NCBI RefSeq assembly: GCF_003253745.1
Contig: NZ_MZXV01000017.1
Span: 1-64,000 of the forward strand
Length of the DNA stretch: 64,000 nucleotides
Direction: 5' to 3'
Source of the DNA: Mesorhizobium kowhaii
Lineage (GTDB): Bacteria; Pseudomonadota; Alphaproteobacteria; Rhizobiales; Rhizobiaceae
Position 1 is the first letter of the stretch. Each line of letters starts with the position of its first letter. The position numbers and the translations under genes are program-made. Of the stretch, positions 1 through 7,583 are shown piece after piece. A model generated the notes under the pieces. The model made no database searches and was not told the origin of the DNA. It saw only the letters and a list, made by a program, of their open reading frames with translations.

Positions 1-356
1 TTGTGCAGGTGGTGGGGTCGTGGTTGGTTGCTGTCCAGGGGTGGGAGCGAGTGTTCTGGGAGGGGGGGTTCGGAACGGAGCTTAACCTCGCGGGCTGGGC
101 CCAAAAGCTTTCGGGTAAACCAGCTATCACTGTCGGTTCGGTGACGCTCAAGCGCGATGTCATTGATAGCCGCGGAGGCTCGGGCAGTGAGGCTGCCGAC
201 AATCTTCCTCTACTCTTTGAGATGATGGCGCGCGGTGACTTCGATTTCGTTGCGGTCGGACGCGCGCTGATCGCAAACCCGTCCTGGCCACAAAACGTAC
301 GCGACGGGCAGCCGATTCAGCCCTTCTTGGAAAGCGCGCTGGCGCAACTCAGCTAA
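1..356 (+). CDS. NADH:flavin oxidoreductase (OYE family), C-terminal part, cut by the window edge
   Basis: About the last 95 residues of an Old Yellow Enzyme-type FMN oxidoreductase. From about base 70 the translation (NLAGW, KP-ITVGS, then FDFVAVGRALIANPSW) aligns closely with the end of the OYE at 33957-35135; this covers the last FMN-phosphate-binding strands of the TIM barrel. The stop is at 354-356. Before base ~70 the reading no longer matches: the expected segment before WEGEFGT is garbled and the DNA is almost free of A and C. I take that as poor sequence at a contig end rather than biology. The start and catalytic residues lie outside the window. Its substrate cannot be inferred from this piece. 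Confidence 0.8.
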   Translation, partial: VQVVGSWLVAVQGWERVFWEGGFGTELNLAGWAQKLSGKPAITVGSVTLKRDVIDSRGGSGSEAADNLPLLFEMMARGDFDFVAVGRALIANPSWPQNVRDGQPIQPFLESALAQLS

Positions 357-667
357 CGCTCAGACCCGAACCCGTCTTTTGCCGGCGTGAGATCAGCAAA
401 AAATGCATTTGTTGCGTGAACTTTTGGAAGCGACGTCGCACGCCCAAATCTCGCCCGTTTCTGTTCGGCCCGCTGCTTTGGACGGGAACGCCTGTCTCCG
501 CGTTGCATGGTGAATGGCCAATAACCATCGCGTTTTTCGATAAATCAAATCAGAAAATATTGTCTTCCTAGATGCATTGGCAGGAACCATATGGAAAGTG
601 GAAGTAAACACGAAGCGGCCGAGGAACCGTTTCTGAGCCACAACCTTCGATATCAGGAGTATTTAAA
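357..667. other. intergenic, no gene seen
   Basis: Between the OYE stop and the DUF680-type gene. I recognise no coding frame or repeat. The last 60 bases are AT-richer, as expected for a promoter of the gene at 668, and end in the ribosome site AGGAG. Confidence 0.5.
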
Positions 668-871
668 ATGACCAAAATCGCTCTTACCGCCGCCGCCATC
701 CTGGTTGTCACTGGCAGTGCCTTTGCCGGCAGCGACAACTATGGCTCAAGCAATTCCCACGGAGGTCACGTCGACAGCACTTCCACGGCCTCCGTTCGCG
801 CGCCCGCGACCGGCGTTGACCACAACTCCAACGGTGTCCGCGAATCCGGCCAGCGCATTTGGGGCCGTTGA
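668..871 (+). CDS. small exported protein, DUF680 type
   Basis: A 67-residue protein of unknown function. Residues 1-20 are a classic Sec signal peptide (MTK, a hydrophobic Ala/Val core, cleavage after SAFA), so the mature product of about 47 residues, beginning GSDNYGSS, should be periplasmic or secreted. It is rich in Ser, Asn, Gly and His, with no cysteine. The signal peptide and the GSDxYGS start match the protein at 21614-22120, and both resemble DUF680, a family described from Mesorhizobium. AGGAG lies 8 bases before the ATG. A decayed relative follows at 908-1129. No enzymatic motif is visible. Confidence 0.75.
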   Translation: MTKIALTAAAILVVTGSAFAGSDNYGSSNSHGGHVDSTSTASVRAPATGVDHNSNGVRESGQRIWGR

Positions 872-907
872 GGCGCCTCGTTTAACTAGACGGGAGCTAA
901 CCCCAGA

Positions 908-1129
908 TCAAAAGTCCGTAAGGCGACCGCGGTCGCTTCCACTACCACTGCCACCACTGCGCTTCTTGTTGCCAGCAACGCCGCGTTTACAGGCGCGGAC
1001 CGTTCATACGGCTCGGCCAACGCCGCTTTGGTTGACAGATCATACAGCGTCCCAATCAAGAATCCGGACGCAATGCCCAGAAGCGTTGATCCGGGGCAGC
1101 GACCGCGATTTGTTCGGCACCACCAATGA
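908..1129 (+). pseudogene. decayed DUF680-type paralogue
   Basis: In the frame of base 908 the sequence reads as a DUF680-type protein: an Ala/Thr-rich hydrophobic stretch (ALLVASNAAF), then TGADRSYGSANAALVDRSYS and a stop at 1127-1129. It matches the mature start GSDHYGSADAN of the gene at 21614-22120. There is no ATG where the signal peptide should begin. Near base 1090 a neighbouring frame gives GSDRDLFGTTN, which looks like the family's usual C-terminus, so a frameshift has probably split the end. It lies 37 bases after the intact copy at 668-871, which suggests a tandem duplication followed by decay. Confidence 0.6.
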
Positions 1130-1145
1130 GAGAACTTTCTGGAGA

Positions 1146-1182
1146 ACTTTAAAGCGGTGGGATCGTCCCGCCGCTTTAAAGT
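1146..1182. terminator. long hairpin after the DUF680 pair
   Basis: Two 17-base arms (1146-1162 and 1166-1182) pair with one G-T wobble around a 3-base loop. The arms begin ACTTTAAAGCGG. No T run follows on the plus strand, so it may be a bidirectional or weak terminator, or a copy of an intergenic palindromic repeat. Confidence 0.6.
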
Positions 1183-1773
1183 CGTTTCCCAAACCAAACC
1201 ACGGATCTGGCGGCGTAGAGCTACGGGCCCGAAGAAGATAGAAACAGGCGGTCCACACACCAGTCAATTAGAGGGCGTCCTGCGCACGGCCATTCCTCGT
1301 CACGCTTCACCGAAACGCAATCAAATGGGCTCGAGAGGTGTTGATATGACCGAGGTCAGCCACAGGACGGTGTCCCCCCTACTAGCTGCAGTTGAACAGC
1401 GCGCCTGGCGCGGCGAGTTCAGCCATCCCCGTCGGAGGCCACTGCCATCGGCTGTTACCAGGGGAGGGAAAGGAACCTCCGACCGCGAGGGGCGCTATCG
1501 GAGGTTCCAGGATCGGCATTTTTCCATAGCGGGATGCGCCGACCCCATGCACTTTCTTCCTCTGTTGGGGACCAGAGCGCGAGAGCGTAAATTGTCAATC
1601 CAAATTGATATTTCCAATGTCTATAAAATAGCATCGAGCGTGCATCGTGATAGCCTCTATCATTCGATACAACATATCACCTTCGCCGATACACGGTCGT
1701 TGATCACGTCCGAGAACCCCAGGACCATCGTGGAAGCGAACATGCAAGGTTGTTCCGCTGCGTTACGCAACGA
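1183..1773. other. intergenic, no gene seen
   Basis: About 590 bases between the hairpin and the end of the LysR gene. Open frames cross it but none shows family resemblance or a ribosome site. The stretch at 1590-1690 is AT-rich. Confidence 0.4.
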
Positions 1774-2667
1774 TCACAGCGTCCCCTCGCCCAGCGCCTT
1801 TCCGATTTCCTCGGCAAAGAGCCGCATCCTGAGATTAAGCCGGCGGTCTTCCGCGTGTACCAGAAAAATCCCCCATTCCGGCACGCCGAGATCCGGGAGA
1901 ACGGTTACAAGGTCACCGGTCGACAGAGCGCCGGCCGCTACAAAATCGGGAAGCCGGCCGATACCCATACCTTTGCGGACGGCCTCCAACAGGAAAACGC
2001 CGCTGTTTGAATTCAGGAAGGGTTGACACTCGAATATGATCGGTTTTCCATTCTCAGTGATGAAATCCCAAGAGGCCCGCCGCGCATTGCCGAAGTACAG
2101 CAGCTTGTGCTGTCGCAAATCCTCAAGGGATGTCGGTTCTGAGTTTACTTCGAGATATTCGCTACTTCCGACAAGCAGATGCTGCATCCTGCCAATCTTT
2201 GTCGCCGACGCGTCTATTTCTTTGCCCGATGCGATACGGATTGCAAAATCATAGTTTTCTCGAGCCAGGTCGACTTTGCGATCGTCGAAATCGATCGTGA
2301 GTTTGATTTCGGGATGCCTTTGCTTAAAGGCAATCAGGGTCGGATTGAGGAATGCAAGGCCAAATTCACGGGGAACGGAGACAGACAAGGGTCCGGCAAG
2401 ATTGCGTGGCGCATTTGCGAAGTCGCCGTCTATTTCTTCGACATCCCCAACGATACGAACCGCACGCTGGAAGAGCTCCCGCCCCGTCTCGGTGAGGGCC
2501 CAAACCCCCGGCGCGCGATCAATCAGTCGCGTACCGTATCGTTCTTCTAGCAAGTTGAGCCGCCGACTGACCGCCGACTTAGCGATCCGAAGCTTATCCG
2601 CAGCCTTCGAGATGCTGCTGTTCTCGACCACAAGCACAAACAATCGGAGATCTTCGACCTGTCCCAA
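1774..2667 (-). CDS. LysR-family transcriptional regulator
   Basis: A 297-residue LysR-type regulator of normal length. Residues 1-60 form the winged HTH (DLRLFVLVVENSSISKAADK, then AVSRRLNLLEERYGTRLIDR). A linker helix and a two-lobed periplasmic-binding-like effector domain follow from about residue 90. It resembles the group of LysRs that control neighbouring oxidoreductases. It is divergent from the DoxX gene at 3037, and the 370-base gap between them holds a 21-bp palindrome. The effector is unknown. Start chosen as the ATG giving the canonical N-terminus. Confidence 0.9.
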   Translation of the reverse strand: MGQVEDLRLFVLVVENSSISKAADKLRIAKSAVSRRLNLLEERYGTRLIDRAPGVWALTETGRELFQRAVRIVGDVEEIDGDFANAPRNLAGPLSVSVPREFGLAFLNPTLIAFKQRHPEIKLTIDFDDRKVDLARENYDFAIRIASGKEIDASATKIGRMQHLLVGSSEYLEVNSEPTSLEDLRQHKLLYFGNARRASWDFITENGKPIIFECQPFLNSNSGVFLLEAVRKGMGIGRLPDFVAAGALSTGDLVTVLPDLGVPEWGIFLVHAEDRRLNLRMRLFAEEIGKALGEGTL

Positions 2668-2917
2668 TCCGCTCTCCTTTTAGGCTCCTCGCTGCCTGTT
2701 TTTTTCCCTTATCAAATGCTTGGAACCGTCGGTTCTGAGCGTCCAGAAGCGAAGAAGCCCCCGCCAAGAAGTCATCGTAGATCAATCGTTCTTGCCGACA
2801 TTTTCGCCGCGAGCGGATCCGCGCGGTCGCATCCGAGGGCCAAGTGCCCAGCGACTGAAAACGGGCGCGAATAGGTCATCGGCTCACAGAATCGCACCTC
2901 CGAAAATAGGCGATCAG

Positions 2918-2938
2918 ATGTTCTAAAAATTAGAACAT
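2918..2938. promoter_or_regulatory. 21-bp palindrome, candidate operator before doxX-like gene
   Basis: Perfect 9-base arms ATGTTCTAA / TTAGAACAT separated by AAA, about 100 bases before the DoxX start and 250 before the LysR start. The spacing suits an operator for the rightward gene. Which regulator binds is unknown. Confidence 0.55.
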
Positions 2939-3036
2939 ATCGGCAGAATTTTAGCGACTTGTCGTGAAATGAGGTCGGTATAACTTTGAGACAATACAGA
3001 TCGCTGAGCGCTGTTGATGATTGAAGGGTGAAGACC

Positions 3037-3405
3037 ATGTCGCCGAAAACGAAGCAATACGGATTGACCGCAATCAAGGTCGTGCTCACGCTGGCTTTTG
3101 CTGCGGCGGGAATCGCCAAGCTAGCCGGCGTCGATATGATGGTTCAGATATTTGGTGCCATCGGCCTTGGCCAGTGGTTCCGGTATCTGACCGGATCGAT
3201 TGAAATCATCGGCGTGGTGCTTCTCTGGGTGAACGGTACGCAGTTTATCGGCGCGGGCCTTCTGCTGTGCACAATGATCGGCGCGCTGGTGGCGCACACC
3301 TTTGTCCTCGGGCTCGGCTCGGCCCCCCCTGCCGTCGTCCTTGGCGTGCTGGCAGCTGTCTTGGTCTTCACCTACCGCAAACAGAATCCAGTCGCCGGAT
3401 TTTAG
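3037..3405 (+). CDS. DoxX-family small membrane protein
   Basis: 122 residues, essentially all membrane: four hydrophobic segments (roughly residues 10-30, 45-65, 70-90 and 95-115), with the AAAGIAKLAG motif after the first helix that is usual in DoxX-like proteins. DoxX-type proteins are often linked to thiol or quinone redox stress, but this is a family association, not evidence here. An in-frame GTG lies at 3028, but the ribosome site GAAGG at 3023-3027 is correctly spaced only for the ATG at 3037, so I use that start. It is divergent from the LysR gene, and the palindrome at 2918-2938 lies between them. Confidence 0.8.
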   Translation: MSPKTKQYGLTAIKVVLTLAFAAAGIAKLAGVDMMVQIFGAIGLGQWFRYLTGSIEIIGVVLLWVNGTQFIGAGLLLCTMIGALVAHTFVLGLGSAPPAVVLGVLAAVLVFTYRKQNPVAGF

Positions 3406-3491
3406 CGATAGGGCCGCAAGGACCGCACAATGGGATTCAACCACATTCTGGCGTTTTGCATGCCCATCCAACCGGAGGATGACGTCGGGCT

Positions 3492-3887
3492 TCATGCCGG
3501 GTGCTTTTTACCGATACCAAGCTGAGCAATTGTTGTCAGGACAAATGCGATCACCCAAAGCAGAGGACCCGCGAGGCCCGGCCACGGTGGGATTAATCCC
3601 GGCATCAGCACGAAAATGACGAATGGGATATCGGCAACAGCCAGAAGAACCGCGTTAAGCCAATAACCTCGACGATCATTGCGCCAGTTCAGCAAAACCG
3701 CGATCACGATGGCCGCCAGAGCAAAGGCCAGAAGATAAAACGCGTCCTGCTGAAGGCGAGCTCGGATCATTCCGTCCGCCTGCCCCGCGAGCCCATTGAC
3801 GGCTTGGGCTGCCATCAAGTGAAAAATACCCCACAAGATGTAGAAAACAGCGCCAATTCTTGCAGCCCATTTCGACAATTCCGGCAT
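3492..3887 (-). CDS. four-helix membrane protein, unknown function
   Basis: 131 residues with four predicted membrane helices (about residues 10-30, 50-70, 75-95 and 105-125) and a Lys/His tail. The frame stays open upstream to 4133, but GGGAG 8 bases before the ATG at 3887 supports this start; an ATG at 3899 is a weaker option. The upstream in-frame stretch overlaps the SDR end and may be a remnant of something else. The gene follows two SDRs on the same strand after about 240 bases. I do not recognise the family with confidence. Confidence 0.6.
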   Translation of the reverse strand: MPELSKWAARIGAVFYILWGIFHLMAAQAVNGLAGQADGMIRARLQQDAFYLLAFALAAIVIAVLLNWRNDRRGYWLNAVLLAVADIPFVIFVLMPGLIPPWPGLAGPLLWVIAFVLTTIAQLGIGKKHPA

Positions 3888-4129
3888 CGTCACTCCCATT
3901 TTCCGTGCTGCATCCAGTATGCCGGCATCCGTTCGATCGGCAAGGAGATCCGCAGGACGTTTCCGTGACTGGATCCAACGATAATCCGCTCCTGGAGATG
4001 ATATACCTGCGAGGCTCACGACCATTCGAGTTATGTTGATGATGACCGCAAGGTTCGGAATTTCCCGCGCTCTAGAGCCATGCAGCCAGCCGCGGATAAC
4101 GCCGCTTTTCCTACCAGGAGAGGCGCAAA

Positions 4130-4864
4130 TCAAGCCGTAGCCGCGCCGTCGACCGCCAATTCAGCCCCGCTGATATAAGCGCTCGCGGGCGAAGCCAAAA
4201 ATGACACGCTGCTGGCAACTTCCTTCGGCTTGCCCAGACGGCCAAGCGGAATTGAGGCGCGCAGGCTTTCCAGGAACTCCTCCGAGTTTTCGTTCGCCAT
4301 TGGCGTATCGCAGAGGCCTGGGTGAATAGAGTTTACCCGAATTCCCAATTCCGCAAGCTCTCTCGCCGCAACTTTGGTCATCCCCCGGACAGCCCATTTT
4401 GTCGACGCGTAGGCGATGGTGCCAGGATAACCCGTTAATCCGCCCGTGGAGGAAACATTGATGATCGAACCCCCGCCCTTCCTTCGCATCAGGGGGATCG
4501 CCGTTTGGATCCCAAGCAGGACCGAGAGTTGGTTGACCCGAAATATCTCGCCAAATCCTTCAGACGTTTCATCGGCGATGGCTTTTGGCCGGTAGATGGC
4601 TGCGTTGTTCACGAGGACGTCTAGACCCTGAAATTGCTCATCGAGAACATGCGCCAATGCAAGCCAATCTTCGTTACTGCTCACATCCATCTTCACAAAT
4701 GAAGCGCTCGGTAGACTTTCGGCTAACGATCTCCCTGTCGGCTCGTTCAGATCGGCCACGACAAGATGAAAACCATCGTTCGAAAGGCTCGCCGCAATTG
4801 CGGCACCGAGACCGGAGGCGCCGCCAGTCACAACCGCGACGCGTCCTGGCGTGTCATTGACCAA
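4130..4864 (-). CDS. short-chain dehydrogenase/reductase (SDR)
   Basis: 244 residues, a classical SDR: NAD(P)-binding TGGASGLG near residue 14, NNAA, catalytic Ser in NVSS, YASTK (catalytic Tyr and Lys), and a C-terminal ISGAELAVDGA. The open frame extends upstream, but a TTG at 4864 preceded by GGAGG at 5-6 bases gives the normal N-terminus (VNDTPGRVAVVTGG). This overlaps the end of the preceding SDR by 11 bases, implying translational coupling. Last gene of the ABC-hydrolase-SDR operon. It probably oxidises or reduces an alcohol/ketone arising from the imported compound; the substrate is unknown. Confidence 0.88.
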   Translation of the reverse strand: MVNDTPGRVAVVTGGASGLGAAIAASLSNDGFHLVVADLNEPTGRSLAESLPSASFVKMDVSSNEDWLALAHVLDEQFQGLDVLVNNAAIYRPKAIADETSEGFGEIFRVNQLSVLLGIQTAIPLMRRKGGGSIINVSSTGGLTGYPGTIAYASTKWAVRGMTKVAARELAELGIRVNSIHPGLCDTPMANENSEEFLESLRASIPLGRLGKPKEVASSVSFLASPASAYISGAELAVDGAATA

Positions 4865-5597
4865 GATAGCCTCCGTCGACGGGCAGTTGGACGCCGGTGA
4901 TGTAACTTGCTTCATCGCTCGCCAGGAAAAGCACAGCGTTTGCCACCTCTTCAGGCAGACCAATGCGGCCCAGTGGTGTGAGCGAAACTGTCTGCGCCTG
5001 TCCCTCGCCGTCTCTAGCCCTTGCCATAGGGGTGTCGATAAGGCCGGGATGGATCGAGTTGACCCGAATCTTGTCCTTCGCGTAGGTCATCGCGGCGTTT
5101 CGCGACATCATCGTGACCGCGCCCTTGCTTGCGTGATAGGCCGCAATGCCGGCGACAGCTCCTAGTCCAAAGATCGATGAGATCGTGACAATGCTGCCGC
5201 CGCCACCGGTCTTCATCACCGGGACCAGGGCGCGAAAGGCGCGCATCAACCCGTTTTGATTGACCTCTATGACCTCGTCCCAGACGGAATCGGTAACCTC
5301 GTGATAGGCCTCGTAGGCCGTTATCCCGGCGGCTGCGACAAAAATATCCAATCGTCCGTGGGTCTGTTGGATCGCCCGGGCAATTGCCTTCCATTGGCTG
5401 TCCGAGCGAACATCGAACGGACGATAGTCAATGCCAGGCACGGCGAAGTCGGGCCCGTTCGACTTGATGTCAAGGCCAATAACCGTCGCGCCTTCTCGTG
5501 CGAGAAGCTCCGCCGAGGCTTTTCCAATGCCACCGAACGCGCCGGTGACAAGGGCGACTTTGCCCGAGACCCGCGTCGTCAAAGTGTTGAATCCCAC
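4854..5597 (-). CDS. short-chain dehydrogenase/reductase (SDR)
   Basis: 247 residues, classical SDR with TGAFGGIG (cofactor loop), AAAG, Ser in TISS, YHASK (catalytic Tyr/Lys) and the usual end ITGVQLPVDGGYLG. Asp in GLDI after the second strand suggests NAD(H) preference. The GTG at 5597 is used here; a TTG at 5582 preceded by GGGA would give a 4-base TTGA overlap with the stop of the upstream hydrolase and is equally plausible. Its product probably works in sequence with the neighbouring SDR at 4130-4864. Confidence 0.88.
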   Translation of the reverse strand: MGFNTLTTRVSGKVALVTGAFGGIGKASAELLAREGATVIGLDIKSNGPDFAVPGIDYRPFDVRSDSQWKAIARAIQQTHGRLDIFVAAAGITAYEAYHEVTDSVWDEVIEVNQNGLMRAFRALVPVMKTGGGGSIVTISSIFGLGAVAGIAAYHASKGAVTMMSRNAAMTYAKDKIRVNSIHPGLIDTPMARARDGEGQAQTVSLTPLGRIGLPEEVANAVLFLASDEASYITGVQLPVDGGYLGQ

Positions 5598-6481
5598 GCC
5601 CTTGAACGGGCCGGTCCGGCGCCATCGGGAAGGCTCGGCGTCTTACCCTTTCTCCATTGTCGGGTATAGGCGTCGCAGGTCGAGAAGGATACACCTTCGT
5701 GCTTCACGACATGTTCAAGGAAACGCTCGAGCATCAGCATACGATACCCTCTACCGATAACCTGCGGATGCATGGTTATCGTCAAGAGGCCGGCGCCGAT
5801 GTTCTGATAGAGATAGTCGAATTCTTCCTTCCACACAGTGAGAGGATCATTAGGGTTGCGCAGACCAGTGGTCGTCCCCATGGGAGTGACAACAAATTCA
5901 AAATAGGGCCAATCATCGAGATGCCAGGCAACGGGTACCTCGACCAGATCGACGGGTTTCCCGAAGCGATACTCTTCCGTGGTCGACCATTCATCACCGA
6001 TCCGACACCAGTATGGCGTGAAATCTGCACCCATCATGCTGCTTTCGTATTCGAATCCCATTTCCAATAGCAGCGGTATCGTCGACGGGCTGTTGTCCCA
6101 GGCAGGTGATCGATACCCAACCGGCCGAACACCAGCAATTTTATCAAGCGCTTCGAGTCCACGCTCCAAGACGGCGCGTTCCTCGTCGGGCGCCAGGGTG
6201 ATCGGATTTTCGTGAACCCAGCCGTGATGGCCAATCTCGTGGCCGTTGTCGACGAGTTCGCGGACGTGGTCAGGAAAGGCAAGGGCAGTGTGGCCAGGCG
6301 TGAAAAAAGTCCCTTTGGCGTCGTACCGTTTCAGCAAAGCTTGGATACGACGAACGCCGACCGGACCGAATTCGCCGCGTGAAAGCATGCTCGGCGATGT
6401 CGCCCCGAACGTCCCTATCCATGTTGAATAAGCGTCAAAATCGAATGTGAGGGCAATCGTTACATTCTTATGCGGGGCCAT
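5579..6481 (-). CDS. polysaccharide deacetylase-type (NodB-fold) hydrolase
   Basis: 300 residues. NodB-homology features: TFDFD near residue 12 (general-base and metal Asp), HGWVH at 86-90 (metal His pair), RSPAWD (motif 3) and the late His in TMHPQ. The FDFD variant, and a long N-terminal insert SRGEFGPVGVRRI, resemble the PuuE / H. pylori PgdA-like branch, some of whose members act on small amides or cyclic imides rather than polysaccharides. No signal peptide, so it is probably cytoplasmic. Start at the ATG 6481, which has GGGAG 8 bases ahead; an ATG 15 bases upstream lacks this. It lies between an ABC importer and two SDRs, so hydrolysis of an imported C-N compound is likely. Confidence 0.82.
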   Translation of the reverse strand: MAPHKNVTIALTFDFDAYSTWIGTFGATSPSMLSRGEFGPVGVRRIQALLKRYDAKGTFFTPGHTALAFPDHVRELVDNGHEIGHHGWVHENPITLAPDEERAVLERGLEALDKIAGVRPVGYRSPAWDNSPSTIPLLLEMGFEYESSMMGADFTPYWCRIGDEWSTTEEYRFGKPVDLVEVPVAWHLDDWPYFEFVVTPMGTTTGLRNPNDPLTVWKEEFDYLYQNIGAGLLTITMHPQVIGRGYRMLMLERFLEHVVKHEGVSFSTCDAYTRQWRKGKTPSLPDGAGPARSRAWDSTL

Positions 6482-6578
6482 GGCGCGTGCTCCCATCTCG
6501 TTTTGAATTGCTCATGGTTTGGAAAAACCCTTTAGAGGCTTCCGACCGGAGGTTTGCGAAGCCAGTTCCTTGGCGGTG

Positions 6579-7583
6579 CTATTTGCGTCCACCACGCACG
6601 CGGGTCAGATAACCGGAGAACGCCACGGCAAGAAGCAGCATCGCGCCGTTGAAGAGATCCTGAACCCAGGGCGCGAACCCAAGCTGTTGAAGCCCACTGA
6701 CGCCGGCCCCAAGCAGGTAGACACCAACCAGTGTTCCCCAAACATTGAAACGGCCTGGCGTGATGGTCGTGGCGCCGAGGAAGGCACCAGCGTAGGCCGG
6801 CAAAAGATACCCGGCCGCGGCAAGAGGCTGCCCAGAGCCGAGTAGGCTGCCGCTGACGATCGCGCCGAGCCCAGCCAAGACTCCGGCGATGACGAAGGCA
6901 ACCGTCAGCGCACGGGAAATACTGATGCCGGCAAGCCGCGCTGCAGCTCTGTTGCCTCCGACGGCACGCATGTGCCGGCCGGTGCTGGTAAATTCAAACA
7001 GCGTGTAGAGCAATATTGCGACGATCACGACATACCAAATCGGCATTGGAATGCCGAGCGGGCTGATTTGAGCGAGATTATAGAACGCGTCCGGAAGCGC
7101 GCCCGTGACAACCATGCCGCCAGAGTAGCCGACGGCCAAGCCTCCCACGACCGTGGAGAGGCCCATGGTGGCAACGAACGAGCTCACTTGCATTCGCACG
7201 ACCAGGAAAGCGTTGATGAGACCAGCTGCCAGGCCTAAAGCCACAACCGCAACGCAGGCAGTTGGCCAGCTCCACGAGCTGTTCGCCATCAAACCGATGA
7301 CCATGACTTGGCACAATCCGAGAATGCTGGCGAAAGACAGATCGAATTCACCGACGATCAGAACACCTAGGATAGAAAGCGCAAGCAGCGCGACAATGGC
7401 CTGCGACGTCGCTATGGACAGCAGGTTGTCGACGGTGAAGTAGGTGTCCGGCTTCAAGATCGCGAAAACGCCTATCATCAGCAGGACAACCAGCACCAAG
7501 CCGTAGTTGCTGACTGCCGTATCAACGAGCTGACCAAGCGCAAGTCTTTTCGACTGTGGAGATTTGGTGGCTATCGAGTTCAT
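6579..7583 (-). CDS. ribose-type ABC transporter permease
   Basis: 334 residues, about ten hydrophobic helices, with the RbsC/BPD_transp_2 features VGEFDLSF near the middle helices and GTLVGVYLLGAGVSGLQQLG toward the C-terminus. It forms the inner-membrane channel of the importer, with the ATPase at 7580-9064 and the binding protein at 9080-10174. Its ATG overlaps the ATPase stop by 4 bases and has GGAGG in the ATPase coding end, so translation is coupled. Ligands of this class are usually sugars or polyols, but autoinducer-2 and amino-sugar uptake also occur. Confidence 0.93.
   Translation of the reverse strand: MNSIATKSPQSKRLALGQLVDTAVSNYGLVLVVLLMIGVFAILKPDTYFTVDNLLSIATSQAIVALLALSILGVLIVGEFDLSFASILGLCQVMVIGLMANSSWSWPTACVAVVALGLAAGLINAFLVVRMQVSSFVATMGLSTVVGGLAVGYSGGMVVTGALPDAFYNLAQISPLGIPMPIWYVVIVAILLYTLFEFTSTGRHMRAVGGNRAAARLAGISISRALTVAFVIAGVLAGLGAIVSGSLLGSGQPLAAAGYLLPAYAGAFLGATTITPGRFNVWGTLVGVYLLGAGVSGLQQLGFAPWVQDLFNGAMLLLAVAFSGYLTRVRGGRK

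Noticed and set aside
705..1241. 178-codon open frame spanning the DUF680 region
   Set aside because: Runs out of frame through two DUF680-type sequences; only a short part (GSDRDLFGTTN) is homologous and reflects a frameshift.
886..1260. 124-codon minus-strand frame with hydrophobic stretches
   Set aside because: Antisense to the DUF680 pseudogene; hydrophobicity comes from the complement of its Ala/Thr run.
1157..2026. 289-codon open frame on the plus strand
   Set aside because: Half lies antisense to the LysR gene; biased Arg/Ser/Pro composition, no ribosome site, no family.
3900..4133. Upstream extension of the membrane protein gene
   Set aside because: Overlaps the SDR end and does not continue the membrane protein; a better ribosome site is at 3887.
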